Shown: positions 9,009-20,994, numbered from the stretch's first letter. The stretch: DNA of 57,446 nt from Bacillus sp. OV322 (GCF_900112495.1 NZ_FOMA01000013.1:1-57446); one strand, 5' to 3'. Numbers and translations: made by a program. Notes: generated from the letters alone by a model not told the origin.

Positions 9009-9025
9009 TTCGACTAAATTCGACA
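9009..9025 (-). promoter_or_regulatory. Second, upstream pair of Spo0A-box-like sites
   Basis: Read on the minus strand, TGTCGAA (9019-9025, exact) and AGTCGAA (9009-9015, one mismatch) have the same ten-base offset as the pair in the abrB leader, 227 bases away. No convincing promoter is visible beside this pair. The rest of 8846-9167 is AT-rich. It holds an imperfect inverted repeat (TTTATCCT near 8896 with AGGATAAA near 8930, then a T-run), which could end a short transcript. Confidence 0.5.
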
Positions 9026-9167
9026 AAAACAAACAAAAGCCAACATAATCCTATCTTTATGTTGAAGGGAAAATAAGTAAAGAGACATATTTTGGGATTA
9101 AGGAAAAAGGAATGTTTCTAGTTAAAAGAAGGAATTGGGGAATTAGAGTAAGGCCTTACTTTTTTTA

Positions 9168-9196
9168 TTGCACAATTTAATTTTTTTAGGTATATT
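9168..9196 (+). promoter_or_regulatory. SigA promoter of metS
   Basis: TTGCAC (9168-9173), a 17-base spacer, then TATATT (9191-9196). Transcription from about 9203 would give a leader of about 340 bases before metS. Confidence 0.65.
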
Positions 9197-9202
9197 TTGT
9201 TC

Positions 9203-11532
<2,330 letters not shown>

Positions 11533-11541
11533 TTACCAATT

Positions 11542-11588
11542 AATAACATAAAAATGTTTCACATGGAACATTTTTATGTTATTTTTTG
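11542..11588 (+). terminator. Terminator of metS
   Basis: A 17-bp AT-rich stem (11542-11558 with 11567-11583) and a T-run. Its loop and inner stem hold a parS-like palindrome. Confidence 0.8.
11555..11570 (-). promoter_or_regulatory. parS-like ParB (Spo0J) binding site
   Basis: Read on the minus strand, the 16-mer TGTTCCATGTGAAACA differs from the parS consensus TGTTCCACGTGAAACA at one central position. ParB nucleates on such sites near the origin and recruits SMC for chromosome segregation. The location (origin-proximal, next to metS) is plausible. I recall a B. subtilis parS site near metS but cannot verify it here. Confidence 0.6.
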
Positions 11589-11833
11589 TGCATTTTTGGG
11601 TATGGTGTAAAAATCCATAAATGAGTGCAGGCAAATCATTTTCCAATGTACATACTTATTTCGTAAAATATATAGAAAATCAGCGGGGGACTTGCAGGAG
11701 GATAATGCAAGAAGTAAAAGCAGATAATACAAATGCGGGGCACTTGAGGGCATTTGTCATCATTTTGTTACATAATTGTGAGGCATGAAAACTTTTATTC
11801 AACAATAGACTATTGCTAGAAAGGGAGAAAATA

Positions 11834-12601
11834 ATGTTATTTGATACACATGTTCATTTGAATGATCTACAATTTTCGGAGGATTTGGAAGAAGTAATAG
11901 ATAGAATGAAAGAAGCAGGAGTATCCAATGTGGTTGTTGTGGGATTTGACCGGCCTACCATCACAAGGGCCATGAAGCTTGTGGAGACATACGAATTCAT
12001 GTATGCGGCTGTGGGCTGGCATCCTGTAGACGCCATTGATATGACGGATGGCGATCTGGAGTGGATTGAAGAACTCTCAAGTCATCCTAAAGTAGTGGCA
12101 ATCGGGGAAATGGGCCTGGACTACCATTGGGATAAGTCTCCGAAGGATGTCCAAAAAGAAGTGTTCAGGAAACAAATCAGGCTGGCGAGGAAGGTTAAGC
12201 TCCCGATCATTATCCATAACCGGGAAGCAACGGCAGACATTGTGGACATTTTAAAAGAAGAGCATGCATCAGAGGTTGGCGGCATTATGCATTGCTTCAG
12301 CGGAAGTGCCGAGACGGCAAAGGAATGCATTGATATGAATTTTTACATTTCACTAGGGGGGCCTGTTACATTTAAGAATGCCAAGAAACCTAAGGAAGTA
12401 GCGGCTGAGGTTCCTTTGGACCGCCTGCTGATTGAAACGGACTGCCCATATCTAGCTCCGCATCCATACAGGGGGAAACGGAATGAACCGGCATATGTAA
12501 AGTTAGTAGCTGAACAAATTGCTGAGATAAAAGGGGTTGCACCTGAGGAAATAGCAGCTATGACTACACAGAATGCAAAGAAATTATTCGGCATAAAATG
12601 A
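11834..12601 (+). CDS. yabD: TatD-family metal-dependent DNase YabD
   Basis: A TIM-barrel amidohydrolase-type nuclease of the TatD family, 255 residues. The metal-binding HVHLND motif is at residues 6-11 (FDTHVHL). The conserved GEMGLDYH lies near 91, IIHNREA near 127, HCFSGS near 154, and LLIETDCPY near 200. The family has 3'-5' DNase activity. The ATG at 11834 follows AAGGGAG at 11820-11826 and is preferred to an upstream frame extension. It lies between metS and yabE, as in B. subtilis. Confidence 0.93.
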   Translation: MLFDTHVHLNDLQFSEDLEEVIDRMKEAGVSNVVVVGFDRPTITRAMKLVETYEFMYAAVGWHPVDAIDMTDGDLEWIEELSSHPKVVAIGEMGLDYHWDKSPKDVQKEVFRKQIRLARKVKLPIIIHNREATADIVDILKEEHASEVGGIMHCFSGSAETAKECIDMNFYISLGGPVTFKNAKKPKEVAAEVPLDRLLIETDCPYLAPHPYRGKRNEPAYVKLVAEQIAEIKGVAPEEIAAMTTQNAKKLFGIK

Positions 12602-12842
12602 TAGCACTTTTTGTCGGTTTGTTTCTAAGCGTGTCTGCAGAAAAACTGAATTCAAGAAAGTAATGCAAATCTTCGTCACTTTATGGTATGTCCATGTCGA
12701 TAAGTCTCCCTTTTCAATTAGATAGAGAGTATGCATAATAGAAATTAACTTTCAAGGCTTTCTATAAATCGGATGGGAGTCCGGCAGGGATTACTATACA
12801 ATCACCGAGAGGAAGGAGGAGTTTTTCATTTCTTTTAAAAAT

Positions 12843-14027
12843 ATGAAAAACTTGATTCCCAAGTCTTTTGGGAAAAAGAGAGTGGCCTTTGGGGCAGGAG
12901 CGGCCATAGCCGGTATTGCCGTATTGGGATTGCTATATTATCAGGGGACAAAACAAACGGTTTCACTCTCGCTGGATGGCGAGAAAAAAGTAGTAAGGAC
13001 ACATGCTGAAACGATTCGTGATATATTAAAAGACTTTGAGATTGACGTGAAGGCCCAGGATTATTTATCACCATCAGGCAAGAGCAAAGTGGGGGATCAC
13101 ACGAATGTCGTGTGGGAGCCGGCCATGCACATTGGAATCACTGTGGATGGCAAAAAGAAAATGGTATGGACAACGGCTGAAACGGTCAGCGGGCTGCTGA
13201 AGGAACAAAATCTCGAATTAAAGGAAAAGGATCGGATTTCTCCGGCACCCGACACCAGGCTTCAGGAAAAAATGGACATTGCAATCGAAAAGGCCTTTCC
13301 GCTTACATTGGCTGTTGGCAAAAACGAAAAGCAAGTCTGGTCAACTTCGACTACGGTCGCTGACTTTTTAAGACAACAAGGTGTAACGCTCAATCATTTA
13401 GACCGCGTTGAGCCAAAATTAGGAGAAAAAGTTCAAGCCAAGAACAGAGTAAACGTCATACGAGTTGAAAAAGTCACCGATGTAGTGGAAGAACCGGTTA
13501 ATTATGCAGTTATTACAAAAAAAGATAATAGCCTCCTGAAGGGAAAAGAAAAAGTCATTACTCCCGGGAGCAAGGGGCTTCTTGCTAAGCATTATGAAAT
13601 TACAAAAGAAAATGGAAAAGTCGTGGCAAAAAAACTTCTTTCCAAACAAGTTATTACGGAAAAGCGCGACAGGGTTACCGCCATTGGAACCCGGCAATAC
13701 ATAGTGCAGGCTTCACGCAAGGCTCAGGAGTCCGGCGGAAGGGAAGTCTATGTTTCCTCGACCGCTTATACGGCAAGCTGCAATGGATGTTCAGGAAGAA
13801 CAGCAACTGGCATTAATTTGAAGGAAAACCCGGGAGCAAGAGTCATCGCTGTTGACCCGAGCGTCATCCCGCTCGGCTCCAAAGTGTTTGTTGAGGGATA
13901 TGGATATGCAATTGCAGCGGATAAGGGCTCTGCCATCAAAGGAAACCGTATCGATGTATTCTTTTCTTCACAATCAGACGCCTACCGCTGGGGAGTGAAA
14001 AGGGTAAAAGTGCGGATTATCCAGTAG
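12843..14027 (+). CDS. yabE: Cell-wall-binding protein YabE (DUF348, G5 and 3D domains)
   Basis: An exported cell-wall protein of the Rpf/Sps-like group. A membrane anchor or signal segment covers residues 13-32 (VAFGAGAAIAGIAVLGLLYY). Three DUF348 repeats follow (around 37-80, 96-140 and 155-195). A G5 domain covers about 205-280. A C-terminal 3D domain carries the Asp residues IAVDPSVIPLGS, AADKGSAIKG and IDVFF, which suggests a peptidoglycan lytic activity. 394 residues. Start choice is unsettled: the strong GGAAGGAGGA site at 12811-12820 is 22 bases from the ATG but correctly spaced for an in-frame ATT at 12828. Confidence 0.9.
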   Translation: MKNLIPKSFGKKRVAFGAGAAIAGIAVLGLLYYQGTKQTVSLSLDGEKKVVRTHAETIRDILKDFEIDVKAQDYLSPSGKSKVGDHTNVVWEPAMHIGITVDGKKKMVWTTAETVSGLLKEQNLELKEKDRISPAPDTRLQEKMDIAIEKAFPLTLAVGKNEKQVWSTSTTVADFLRQQGVTLNHLDRVEPKLGEKVQAKNRVNVIRVEKVTDVVEEPVNYAVITKKDNSLLKGKEKVITPGSKGLLAKHYEITKENGKVVAKKLLSKQVITEKRDRVTAIGTRQYIVQASRKAQESGGREVYVSSTAYTASCNGCSGRTATGINLKENPGARVIAVDPSVIPLGSKVFVEGYGYAIAADKGSAIKGNRIDVFFSSQSDAYRWGVKRVKVRIIQ

Positions 14028-14142
14028 TTAACATGAAACTTACGCGTGCGGGAAGGCGGCACAGCCTCTTCATGGCTGTCTTCATCAGTGATTATCCGTG
14101 GAGGCGGCGGATATGGCTTTCTTTAATACGGGATAAACTTTT

Positions 14143-14171
14143 GCAGGAGATTTTATATCTCCTGCTTTTTT
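14143..14171 (+). terminator. Terminator of yabE
   Basis: GCAGGAGAT (14143-14151) pairs with ATCTCCTGC (14157-14165), followed by TTTTTT. Confidence 0.9.
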
Positions 14172-14275
14172 ACGTTATAATAATAAAGCAGAATTCAGCT
14201 ATTGCTTGCTGTATTCGATTCATTATGTTTAGGCGAATATAAAGTGAAGAAGGTTTCATCAATTTGGAGGAACAC

Positions 14276-15725
<1,450 letters not shown>

Positions 15726-15728
15726 TAA

Positions 15729-15767
15729 TAGCCAGGACCGGAAATTACCGGGTTCCTGGCTATTTTT
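15729..15767 (+). terminator. Terminator of rnmV-rsmA
   Basis: AGCCAGGA followed by CCGG pairs with CCGGG and TCCTGGCT, then a T-rich run (15761-15767). Confidence 0.85.
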
Positions 15768-15825
15768 ATAATGATCATTAACGGCGAAAAAGACTTTGGC
15801 TGATGGCCTTGGTGCCGTTGCATTT

Positions 15826-15853
15826 CACCATTTTCGGCTGGTTGCATAACTTA
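15826..15853 (+). promoter_or_regulatory. SigK-type mother-cell promoter of yabG
   Basis: CACC (15826-15829), a 15-base spacer, then CATAACTTA (15845-15853). These fit the SigK elements mACm and CATAnnnTA, with a spacer one base shorter than usual. yabG is known to be SigK-dependent in B. subtilis. Confidence 0.55.
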
Positions 15854-15907
15854 AGAAAGAACATAATTTTGACAGGGCCATAGGTGATCTTGTTACGGGG
15901 TGAGGCC

Positions 15908-16786
15908 ATGAGTATTAAAATTCATGATATTGTAGCCAGGAAGTCATATGAAGGGGATGTCCTTTTCCGTGTTATAGATATCAAAGAGAAAAAAGGAATC
16001 AAGGAAGCTGTTTTGTACGGAGAGGATGTCCGGCTTATTGCTGATGCACCATTTTCCGATTTGTTGAAAATCGATGAAAATGAGAGGAATCAGCGCCACA
16101 GAAGTGATTTGGAAAAGCAGGATCAATCATTCCGCCTTTTTACGCAGGAGCAGGAGCTGCAAAAACAAAAAAGCGATTATGAAGCAAGCAGCGGCTACAG
16201 GTATAGCGGCAACTATTTTCAGATGCCTGGAAGGGTTCTGCATGTAGACGGTGATGCTTCCTATTTGAGAAAATGCCTGGATTTATATGAAAAAATCGGG
16301 ATTCCTGTGAACGGAGTTTATTGCAATGAAAAGGAAATGCCAGAGAAAATCGGCCAGCTTCTTGATCATTATCGCCCAGATATCCTGGTGATCACAGGCC
16401 ATGATTCATACTCGAAAACCAAAGGAAATCCTGAAGATTTGAGTGCATACCGGCATTCCAGGCATTTTGTCCAAACTGTTATGGAGGCAAGAAAAAGGGT
16501 ATCTCACTTGGATCAGCTTGTTATTTTTGCCGGTGCCTGCCAATCCCATTTTGAATCACTCATTCGGGCTGGAGCCAATTTCGCAAGCTCTCCATCAAGG
16601 GTGAATATTCATGCGCTGGATCCGGTTTATATTGTTGCGAAAATCAGCTACACACCTTTCATGGAGCATATCCGTGTATGGGATGTACTGAGAAATACAT
16701 TAACAGGCGAAAAAGGGCTCGGCGGCATTGAAACCCGCGGAGTTTTAAGAACAGGTATGCCCTATAACCTTACAACTGAAGAATAA
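15908..16786 (+). CDS. yabG: Sporulation-specific protease YabG
   Basis: A cysteine protease made late in the mother cell that trims spore coat proteins such as SpoIVA and SafA before cross-linking. The family region is well kept: ILVITGHDSYSK near residue 160, FAGACQSHFESLI near 208 (histidine and cysteine likely catalytic), and IETRGVLRTGMPY at the C terminus. The ATG at 15908, after GGGGTGAGG, gives 292 residues beginning MSIKIHDIVARKSYE. The longer frame from 15884 has no site. The upstream SigK-like promoter fits the known timing. Confidence 0.95.
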   Translation: MSIKIHDIVARKSYEGDVLFRVIDIKEKKGIKEAVLYGEDVRLIADAPFSDLLKIDENERNQRHRSDLEKQDQSFRLFTQEQELQKQKSDYEASSGYRYSGNYFQMPGRVLHVDGDASYLRKCLDLYEKIGIPVNGVYCNEKEMPEKIGQLLDHYRPDILVITGHDSYSKTKGNPEDLSAYRHSRHFVQTVMEARKRVSHLDQLVIFAGACQSHFESLIRAGANFASSPSRVNIHALDPVYIVAKISYTPFMEHIRVWDVLRNTLTGEKGLGGIETRGVLRTGMPYNLTTEE

Positions 16787-16788
16787 CC

Positions 16789-16819
16789 GCTGCATGTATA
16801 ATACATGCAGCTTGTTTTT
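16789..16819 (+). terminator. Terminator of yabG
   Basis: GCTGCATGTA (16789-16798) pairs with TACATGCAGC (16802-16811), then TTGTTTTT. The next 200 bases, to the veg promoters, hold no supported gene. Confidence 0.8.
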
Positions 16820-17017
16820 GTTTATCTCACACCAATCAGAAATTTGAATACATTTCGGGGGTATCGGACAATTTTTGCAGAGCAAGCTGGTTTATTTGGA
16901 AATAAAATAGCTATAATGGCTGGTTTCATAAAAAGATTACATAATTTTTCAATTGCGGAGGATACTAGTGGGGTACAGAAGGATGCGAATTTTGAAGGAA
17001 CATGCGATAAAAAACCA

Positions 17018-17047
17018 TTGACAAACAAATTTAACTACTGCTATAAT
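17018..17047 (+). promoter_or_regulatory. veg promoter 1 (SigA)
   Basis: TTGACA (17018-17023), an 18-base spacer, then TATAAT (17042-17047). Both hexamers are perfect consensus, in keeping with the very strong veg promoter of B. subtilis. Confidence 0.8.
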
Positions 17048-17059
17048 TTATTATTTTGT

Positions 17060-17088
17060 TTGACCTTGGTTGGTGTTTGTGATATACT
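17060..17088 (+). promoter_or_regulatory. veg promoter 2 (SigA)
   Basis: TTGACC (17060-17065), a 17-base spacer, then TATACT (17083-17088), 41 bases downstream of promoter 1. Transcription would start near 17095, just before the GTGAGGTGG binding site of veg. Confidence 0.75.
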
Positions 17089-17111
17089 ACACTTAGTGAG
17101 GTGGACCGAAA

Positions 17112-17363
17112 ATGCCAAAAACTTTAGCTGATATTAAACATGCGCTGGACTCCAATCTTGGAAAAAGGCTGCTATTGAAAGCAAATGGCGGAAGAAGAAA
17201 AACTGTAGAACGTTTTGGTACGTTAGCAGAAACTTATCCAGCTGTTTTTGTAATCGAACTCGATCAAGATGAAAATGCATTCGAAAGAGTATCTTACAGC
17301 TATGCAGACGTATTAACGGAAACCGTACAACTAACATTTTTGAATAAGCAGCAGGAAATGTAG
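17112..17363 (+). CDS. veg: Veg protein (biofilm regulator)
   Basis: A small abundant protein of 83 residues. In B. subtilis Veg stimulates biofilm genes by interfering with the repressor SinR. The sequence [20 protein letters not shown] and the TVERFGTL core are typical of the family, an SH3-like small fold. Two tandem strong SigA promoters precede it, so high constitutive expression is expected. A terminator follows 11 bases after the stop. Confidence 0.95.
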   Translation: MPKTLADIKHALDSNLGKRLLLKANGGRRKTVERFGTLAETYPAVFVIELDQDENAFERVSYSYADVLTETVQLTFLNKQQEM

Positions 17364-17373
17364 CTTTGAGTAG

Positions 17374-17399
17374 GCAGTAAACACAGTTTGCTGCTTTTT
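17374..17399 (+). terminator. Terminator of veg
   Basis: GCAGTAAAC (17374-17382) pairs with GTTTGCTGC (17386-17394) with one G-T pair, then TTTTT. Confidence 0.8.
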
Positions 17400-17519
17400 A
17401 ATTTGTCCAAAATCCCTGTCTGTGTTGATTTATAACAAAAAAGGATAAAAGAGCCGGTTATGAAAAATCACCCTATGCAGATGCTAACTATGTGTCAGCT
17501 GTGAAAGGGGATGTTCATT

Positions 17520-17696
17520 TTGGGCAGAAATAAAGGGATTATGTCAGAGCATTTTAAAGAAGAACTGGCAAAAGAACTTGGATTTTATGATGTGGTCCAA
17601 AAAGAAGGCTGGGGAGGAATACGTGCCCGTGATGCGGGAAATATGGTTAAGCTGGCCATTGAAAAGGCTCAAAGTCAGCTTGCGAATAGAAACTGA
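17520..17696 (+). CDS. sspF: Small acid-soluble spore protein SspF (alpha/beta type)
   Basis: A small DNA-binding protein that coats the spore chromosome. It has 58 residues with the SASP-like [11 protein letters not shown] and [13 protein letters not shown] motifs. The TTG at 17520 is chosen because AAGGGGATG sits just upstream and the protein then starts MGRNKGIMS as in relatives. The ATG at 17511 is too close to that site. Forespore (SigG) expression is expected, but I could not define a convincing SigG promoter in the 120 bases upstream. Confidence 0.9.
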   Translation: MGRNKGIMSEHFKEELAKELGFYDVVQKEGWGGIRARDAGNMVKLAIEKAQSQLANRN

Positions 17697-17742
17697 TGTT
17701 TATCTGCCGCGTATTCTGACTTAAAGCAGCACACATTACACC

Positions 17743-17778
17743 GCAGAAGGGGAAGCTCACATAAGCTTCCCCTTCTGC
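17743..17778. other. Perfect 15-bp hairpin without T-run after sspF
   Basis: GCAGAAGGGGAAGCT (17743-17757) pairs perfectly with 17764-17778 around a six-base loop. Neither side is followed by a T-run, so it is not a standard intrinsic terminator. It may stabilise the 3' end of sspF mRNA. Confidence 0.7.
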
Positions 17779-17947
17779 TATACCGGCAAAGCACCGCACT
17801 AAACCCCGATAAAAACCATGTATATTCTTTATAATATGCGAAATTCCTCTGCTGCATTGAAATTACCCTTAAAAAACCTTTAGAATGGAAACAAATATGA
17901 TAAAATAGGACAAGAACTTTCTAGAACGTTAAAAGTAGGTGGGAAAT

Positions 17948-18817
17948 TTGAAGCTTATGGAGAAGGCGCCAGCTAAGATAAACTTAGCGCTGGATGTGCT
18001 TAATAAGCGGCCGGATGGATACCATGAAGTCGAAATGATTATGACTACGGTTGATCTTGCGGATAGAATTGAATTAAAGGAAATCAGACATAATGAAATT
18101 GAAATCCTTTCGCATAACAGGTTTGTTCCGGATGACCAGAGAAATTTGGCATATCAGGCAGCTTTTTTATTAAAAGAACGTTACGGCATTAATAAGGGAG
18201 TTTCAATTGCCATAGAAAAAAACATACCGGTGGCAGCCGGTCTCGCTGGAGGAAGCAGTGATGCAGCGGCCACTTTAAGAGGATTGAATAAGCTATGGCA
18301 GCTTGGTCTATCCCTGGATGAATTGGCAGAACTGGGTGCGGAAATCGGTTCGGATGTTTCCTTTTGCGTATACGGCGGAACAGCACTCGCAAAAGGAAGA
18401 GGAGAGAAAATCACTCACCTGCCCGTTCCTCCAAAATGCTGGGTGATCCTGGCTAAGCCAACGCTAGGAGTCTCGACGGCAGATGTTTATAAACGATTGC
18501 AGCTATCTAAAATGTCACACCCGGATGTACCCGGAATGATTTCTGCCATCGAGGAAAATAGTTACGAAAAGGTTTGCAGCGGACTTGGCAATGTGCTGGA
18601 AAGCGTCACTCTGCCTCTTTACCCTGAAGTGGCTAATATTAAGGATCAGATGAAAACCTTTGGAGCAGATGCCGTGCTTATGAGCGGAAGCGGCCCGACT
18701 GTTTTTGGCCTTGCTGAGCATGATTCCCGAATGCAAAGAGTATATAATGGACTGCGCGGCTTTTGTGATCAGGTATATGCGGTCCGCATGCTTGGAGATA
18801 TAAACATTCTTGAGTAA
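17948..18817 (+). CDS. ispE: 4-diphosphocytidyl-2-C-methyl-D-erythritol kinase
   Basis: The GHMP kinase of the non-mevalonate isoprenoid pathway. It phosphorylates CDP-methylerythritol to feed undecaprenol and quinone synthesis. Motifs: [11 protein letters not shown] at the N terminus, the ATP loop [15 protein letters not shown] near 93, and [11 protein letters not shown] near 250. The TTG at 17948 after AGGTGGG gives 289 residues, equal to B. subtilis. A GTG at 17939 overlaps the binding site. Confidence 0.95.
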   Translation: MKLMEKAPAKINLALDVLNKRPDGYHEVEMIMTTVDLADRIELKEIRHNEIEILSHNRFVPDDQRNLAYQAAFLLKERYGINKGVSIAIEKNIPVAAGLAGGSSDAAATLRGLNKLWQLGLSLDELAELGAEIGSDVSFCVYGGTALAKGRGEKITHLPVPPKCWVILAKPTLGVSTADVYKRLQLSKMSHPDVPGMISAIEENSYEKVCSGLGNVLESVTLPLYPEVANIKDQMKTFGADAVLMSGSGPTVFGLAEHDSRMQRVYNGLRGFCDQVYAVRMLGDINILE

Positions 18818-18880
18818 ACACGTACATTAATGCTATAATATTATAAAAATATTCGGAAAATGGATTGGGGGTGGAAAAAA

Positions 18881-19702
18881 GTGAAATTTAGGCGCAGTGA
18901 GAGACTGGTGGACATGACAAATTACCTTTTGGAACATCCTGGCCAGCTCGTCTCGCTTACATTCTTTGCGGAACGTTATAGTTCTGCTAAATCTTCTATT
19001 AGCGAAGATTTAACGATCATCAAGGAAACCTTCGAACAGCGCGGGATCGGATCATTGAATACCGTTCCGGGGGCAGCAGGCGGTGTGAAATATATCGTAA
19101 ATGTAAACCGCGGTGAAGCGAAAGGCTTCATTGATGAATTATGCAGGGTCATCGCGAGCCCTGAAAGGCTTTTGCCTGGCGGTTATCTGTATATGACAGA
19201 TATACTGGGCGATCCCCAGACTGTCAATACAGTAGGGAGAATAATAGCAGCCGCTTATGCAAAAAAGCGTGTGGATGTCATTATGACTATGGCAACAAAA
19301 GGGATACCCCTTGCATATTCCGTTGCCCATTATTTAAATGTCCCGGTTGTAATCGCGAGAAGAGACAATAAAGTGACCGAGGGGTCGACGGTCAGCATTA
19401 ATTATGTTTCTGGATCTCTAAAAAGAATCCAGACTATGGTGCTTTCAAAAAGGAGTCTTGCAGAAGGCTCAAATGTACTGATTGTAGATGATTTCATGAA
19501 GGCTGGCGGAACGGTAAACGGCATGGTTTCGCTGCTTGAAGAGTTTAAAGCTACATTAGCTGGCATAGCCGTTCTGGTAGAATCAGAAAAAGCGGATGAA
19601 CGCCTGGTGGATGATTATACCTCCCTCATCAAGCTTTCCGGAGTGGACGAAAAAGATAAGAGTATCAATGTAGCACAAGGAAACTATTTTGCAGCAGAAT
19701 AA
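18881..19702 (+). CDS. purR: Pur operon repressor PurR
   Basis: Represses purine synthesis and transport genes; PRPP relieves repression. An N-terminal winged helix (about 1-74, RRSERLVDMTNYLLEHP, SISEDLTIIK) is fused to a phosphoribosyltransferase-fold domain. The PRPP-binding motif VLIVDDFMKAGGT is near 203. The GTG at 18881 follows GGGGGTGG and gives 273 residues beginning MKFRRSERLV as in relatives. Its effector is made by prs, 3 kb downstream. yabJ follows at 32 bases. Confidence 0.96.
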   Translation: MKFRRSERLVDMTNYLLEHPGQLVSLTFFAERYSSAKSSISEDLTIIKETFEQRGIGSLNTVPGAAGGVKYIVNVNRGEAKGFIDELCRVIASPERLLPGGYLYMTDILGDPQTVNTVGRIIAAAYAKKRVDVIMTMATKGIPLAYSVAHYLNVPVVIARRDNKVTEGSTVSINYVSGSLKRIQTMVLSKRSLAEGSNVLIVDDFMKAGGTVNGMVSLLEEFKATLAGIAVLVESEKADERLVDDYTSLIKLSGVDEKDKSINVAQGNYFAAE

Positions 19703-19734
19703 ACATGCATTAAGCCATAAGGAGGAGCAGTACT

Positions 19735-20109
19735 ATGAAAATCGTTCATACTAATGAGGCCCCGGCCGCAATTGGACCCTATTCACAAGGAATTACGGTA
19801 AATAACCTATTCTTTAGCTCAGGCCAGATTCCCCTTACAGCAGAAGGAACAATGGTGACTGGCGATGTCATGAAGCAGACTCATCAGGTTTTTAAAAATC
19901 TGAAAGCCGTTTTAGCTGAAGCAGGCGCTTCTCTGGAAACCGTTGTTAAAGCGACAGTGTTTATTAAAAGCATGGACGACTTTGCCGAGATCAATGAAGT
20001 ATACGGAACTTACTTCTCAGATCATAAACCTGCCCGTTCTTGTGTAGAAGTGGCACGCCTTCCAAAAGATGCATTAGTGGAAATAGAAGTAATCGCGCTC
20101 GTTAAGTAA
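19735..20109 (+). CDS. ridA: RidA/YjgF/YabJ family enamine deaminase
   Basis: A trimeric hydrolase that clears reactive enamine/imine intermediates of amino acid metabolism. 124 residues with the family signature around [22 protein letters not shown]; the Arg and Glu there are active-site residues. GPYSQGI is at residues 16-22. In B. subtilis yabJ is linked with purR and needed for full purine regulation. An AAGGAGG site precedes the ATG, and a terminator overlaps its 3' end. Confidence 0.96.
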   Translation: MKIVHTNEAPAAIGPYSQGITVNNLFFSSGQIPLTAEGTMVTGDVMKQTHQVFKNLKAVLAEAGASLETVVKATVFIKSMDDFAEINEVYGTYFSDHKPARSCVEVARLPKDALVEIEVIALVK

Positions 20110-20130
20110 TTTAAGACGGGCGTTTTTTTT
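20096..20130 (+). terminator. Terminator of purR-yabJ
   Basis: CGCTCGT (20096-20102, inside the end of the gene) pairs with ACGGGCG (20116-20122), then eight T. Confidence 0.85.
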
Positions 20131-20340
20131 ATTTGGCCATTTAGTAAAAACCAGTTTGGATAAAAAAATTATAGAGCTTTGAAGTTTATTATTGGCAGGA
20201 GGATAAGTATTTTCTATGCAGGCTATTTGCATAGAAGGTTTTTAAAACGCTTTCACACCAAGGGTTTAGCCACAATCATAACATGAAATTTAAAAATTCA
20301 AGAAATATGCATAGTTTTTTAAAAAAATTTACAATAATTA
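20131..20340. other. AT-rich region upstream of spoVG with a hairpin
   Basis: A perfect 9-bp hairpin (TTCTATGCA 20212-20220 with 20228-20236) is followed by GGTTTTT. Its left arm holds an ATG (20216) that opens a nine-codon frame, with AGGAGG 13 bases upstream. The rest, especially 20280-20340, is very AT-rich just before the spoVG promoter. That is where AbrB binds in B. subtilis. Confidence 0.45.
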
Positions 20341-20370
20341 GAAGGAGTTTAGAAAGCGCTTGTAGAATAT
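20341..20370 (+). promoter_or_regulatory. SigH promoter of spoVG
   Basis: GAAGGAGTT (20341-20349), a 12-base spacer, then GTAGAATAT (20362-20370). These fit SigH elements RnAGGAwWW and RnnGAATWW with one mismatch. spoVG is the classic SigH-dependent, AbrB-repressed gene. Confidence 0.75.
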
Positions 20371-20410
20371 GTATTTTAAGTTTCTATCATGAAAAAAGGT
20401 GGTGAACAGA

Positions 20411-20707
20411 ATGGAAGTAACTGACGTAAGATTACGCCGCGTAAATACAGATGGGCGCATGAGAGCAATTGCATCAATTACATTGGATAATGAGTTTGTG
20501 GTACATGATATCCGTGTAATCGACGGAAATAATGGTTTATTCGTTGCTATGCCGAGTAAACGCACTCCTGATGGAGAATTCCGTGATATTGCACACCCGA
20601 TTAATTCTTCAACACGCGGTAAAATTCAGGATGCTGTGCTTGCTGAATATCATCGTTTAGGAGAAATGGAAGTCGAGTTAGAAGAAGCAGGAGCTGGAGC
20701 TTCATAA
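20411..20707 (+). CDS. spoVG: SpoVG, RNA/DNA-binding regulator
   Basis: A small nucleic-acid-binding regulator affecting sporulation, cell division and, in relatives, virulence and capsule genes. 98 residues. The N terminus [17 protein letters not shown] and the block [25 protein letters not shown] are nearly invariant. The variable acidic tail ([13 protein letters not shown]) is typical. AAGGTGGTGA supports the ATG at 20411 over the frame opening at 20399. Confidence 0.97.
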   Translation: MEVTDVRLRRVNTDGRMRAIASITLDNEFVVHDIRVIDGNNGLFVAMPSKRTPDGEFRDIAHPINSSTRGKIQDAVLAEYHRLGEMEVELEEAGAGAS

Positions 20708-20730
20708 AATTTGAAATAAATATGCATCAG

Positions 20731-20759
20731 GAGCCTACTTCAAAAGTAAGGCTCTTTTT
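20731..20759 (+). terminator. Terminator of spoVG
   Basis: GAGCC-TACTT (20731-20740) pairs with AAGTA-GGCTC (20744-20754, one bulged A), then TTTTT. Confidence 0.8.
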
Positions 20760-20767
20760 ATTGAAAA

Positions 20768-20994
20768 GGCTCTTTTCTTAAAGATTGTTGTTTTTTTATA
20801 TGTTCTTTAAAGCCATCCCATTGTTAAGTCAGGTTGATTGGAGTGTAAGGTGCAAGACGCCGCGGGATTAGCGGAACAGGTGGGACCCCGCAGGCAAGCC
20901 GAGGAGGCTCACCGCCCGCCCCGCGGAAAGGGAGCATCCTGGAGCGGAAATCAACCAACTTTGTTCCGTAGCAACAAAGTTTACGAAAACAGCC
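20768..20994. repeat. Palindromic intergenic repeat, copy 1 (full length)
   Basis: About 227 bases, much richer in GC than the surroundings. Outer inverted ends: GGCT-TTTTC and TTGTT (from 20768) against AACAA and GAAAA-AGCC (to 20994). An inner core starts GGTTGATT (20832) and ends AAATCAACC (20956), with further self-complementary blocks such as CCGCGGG and CCCGCGG. It lies between the spoVG terminator and glmU. No reading frame or transposase is present. Confidence 0.85.

Noticed and set aside
16805..17131. 108-residue plus-strand frame between yabG and veg
   Set aside because: It runs through the yabG terminator and both veg promoters, and resembles no family.
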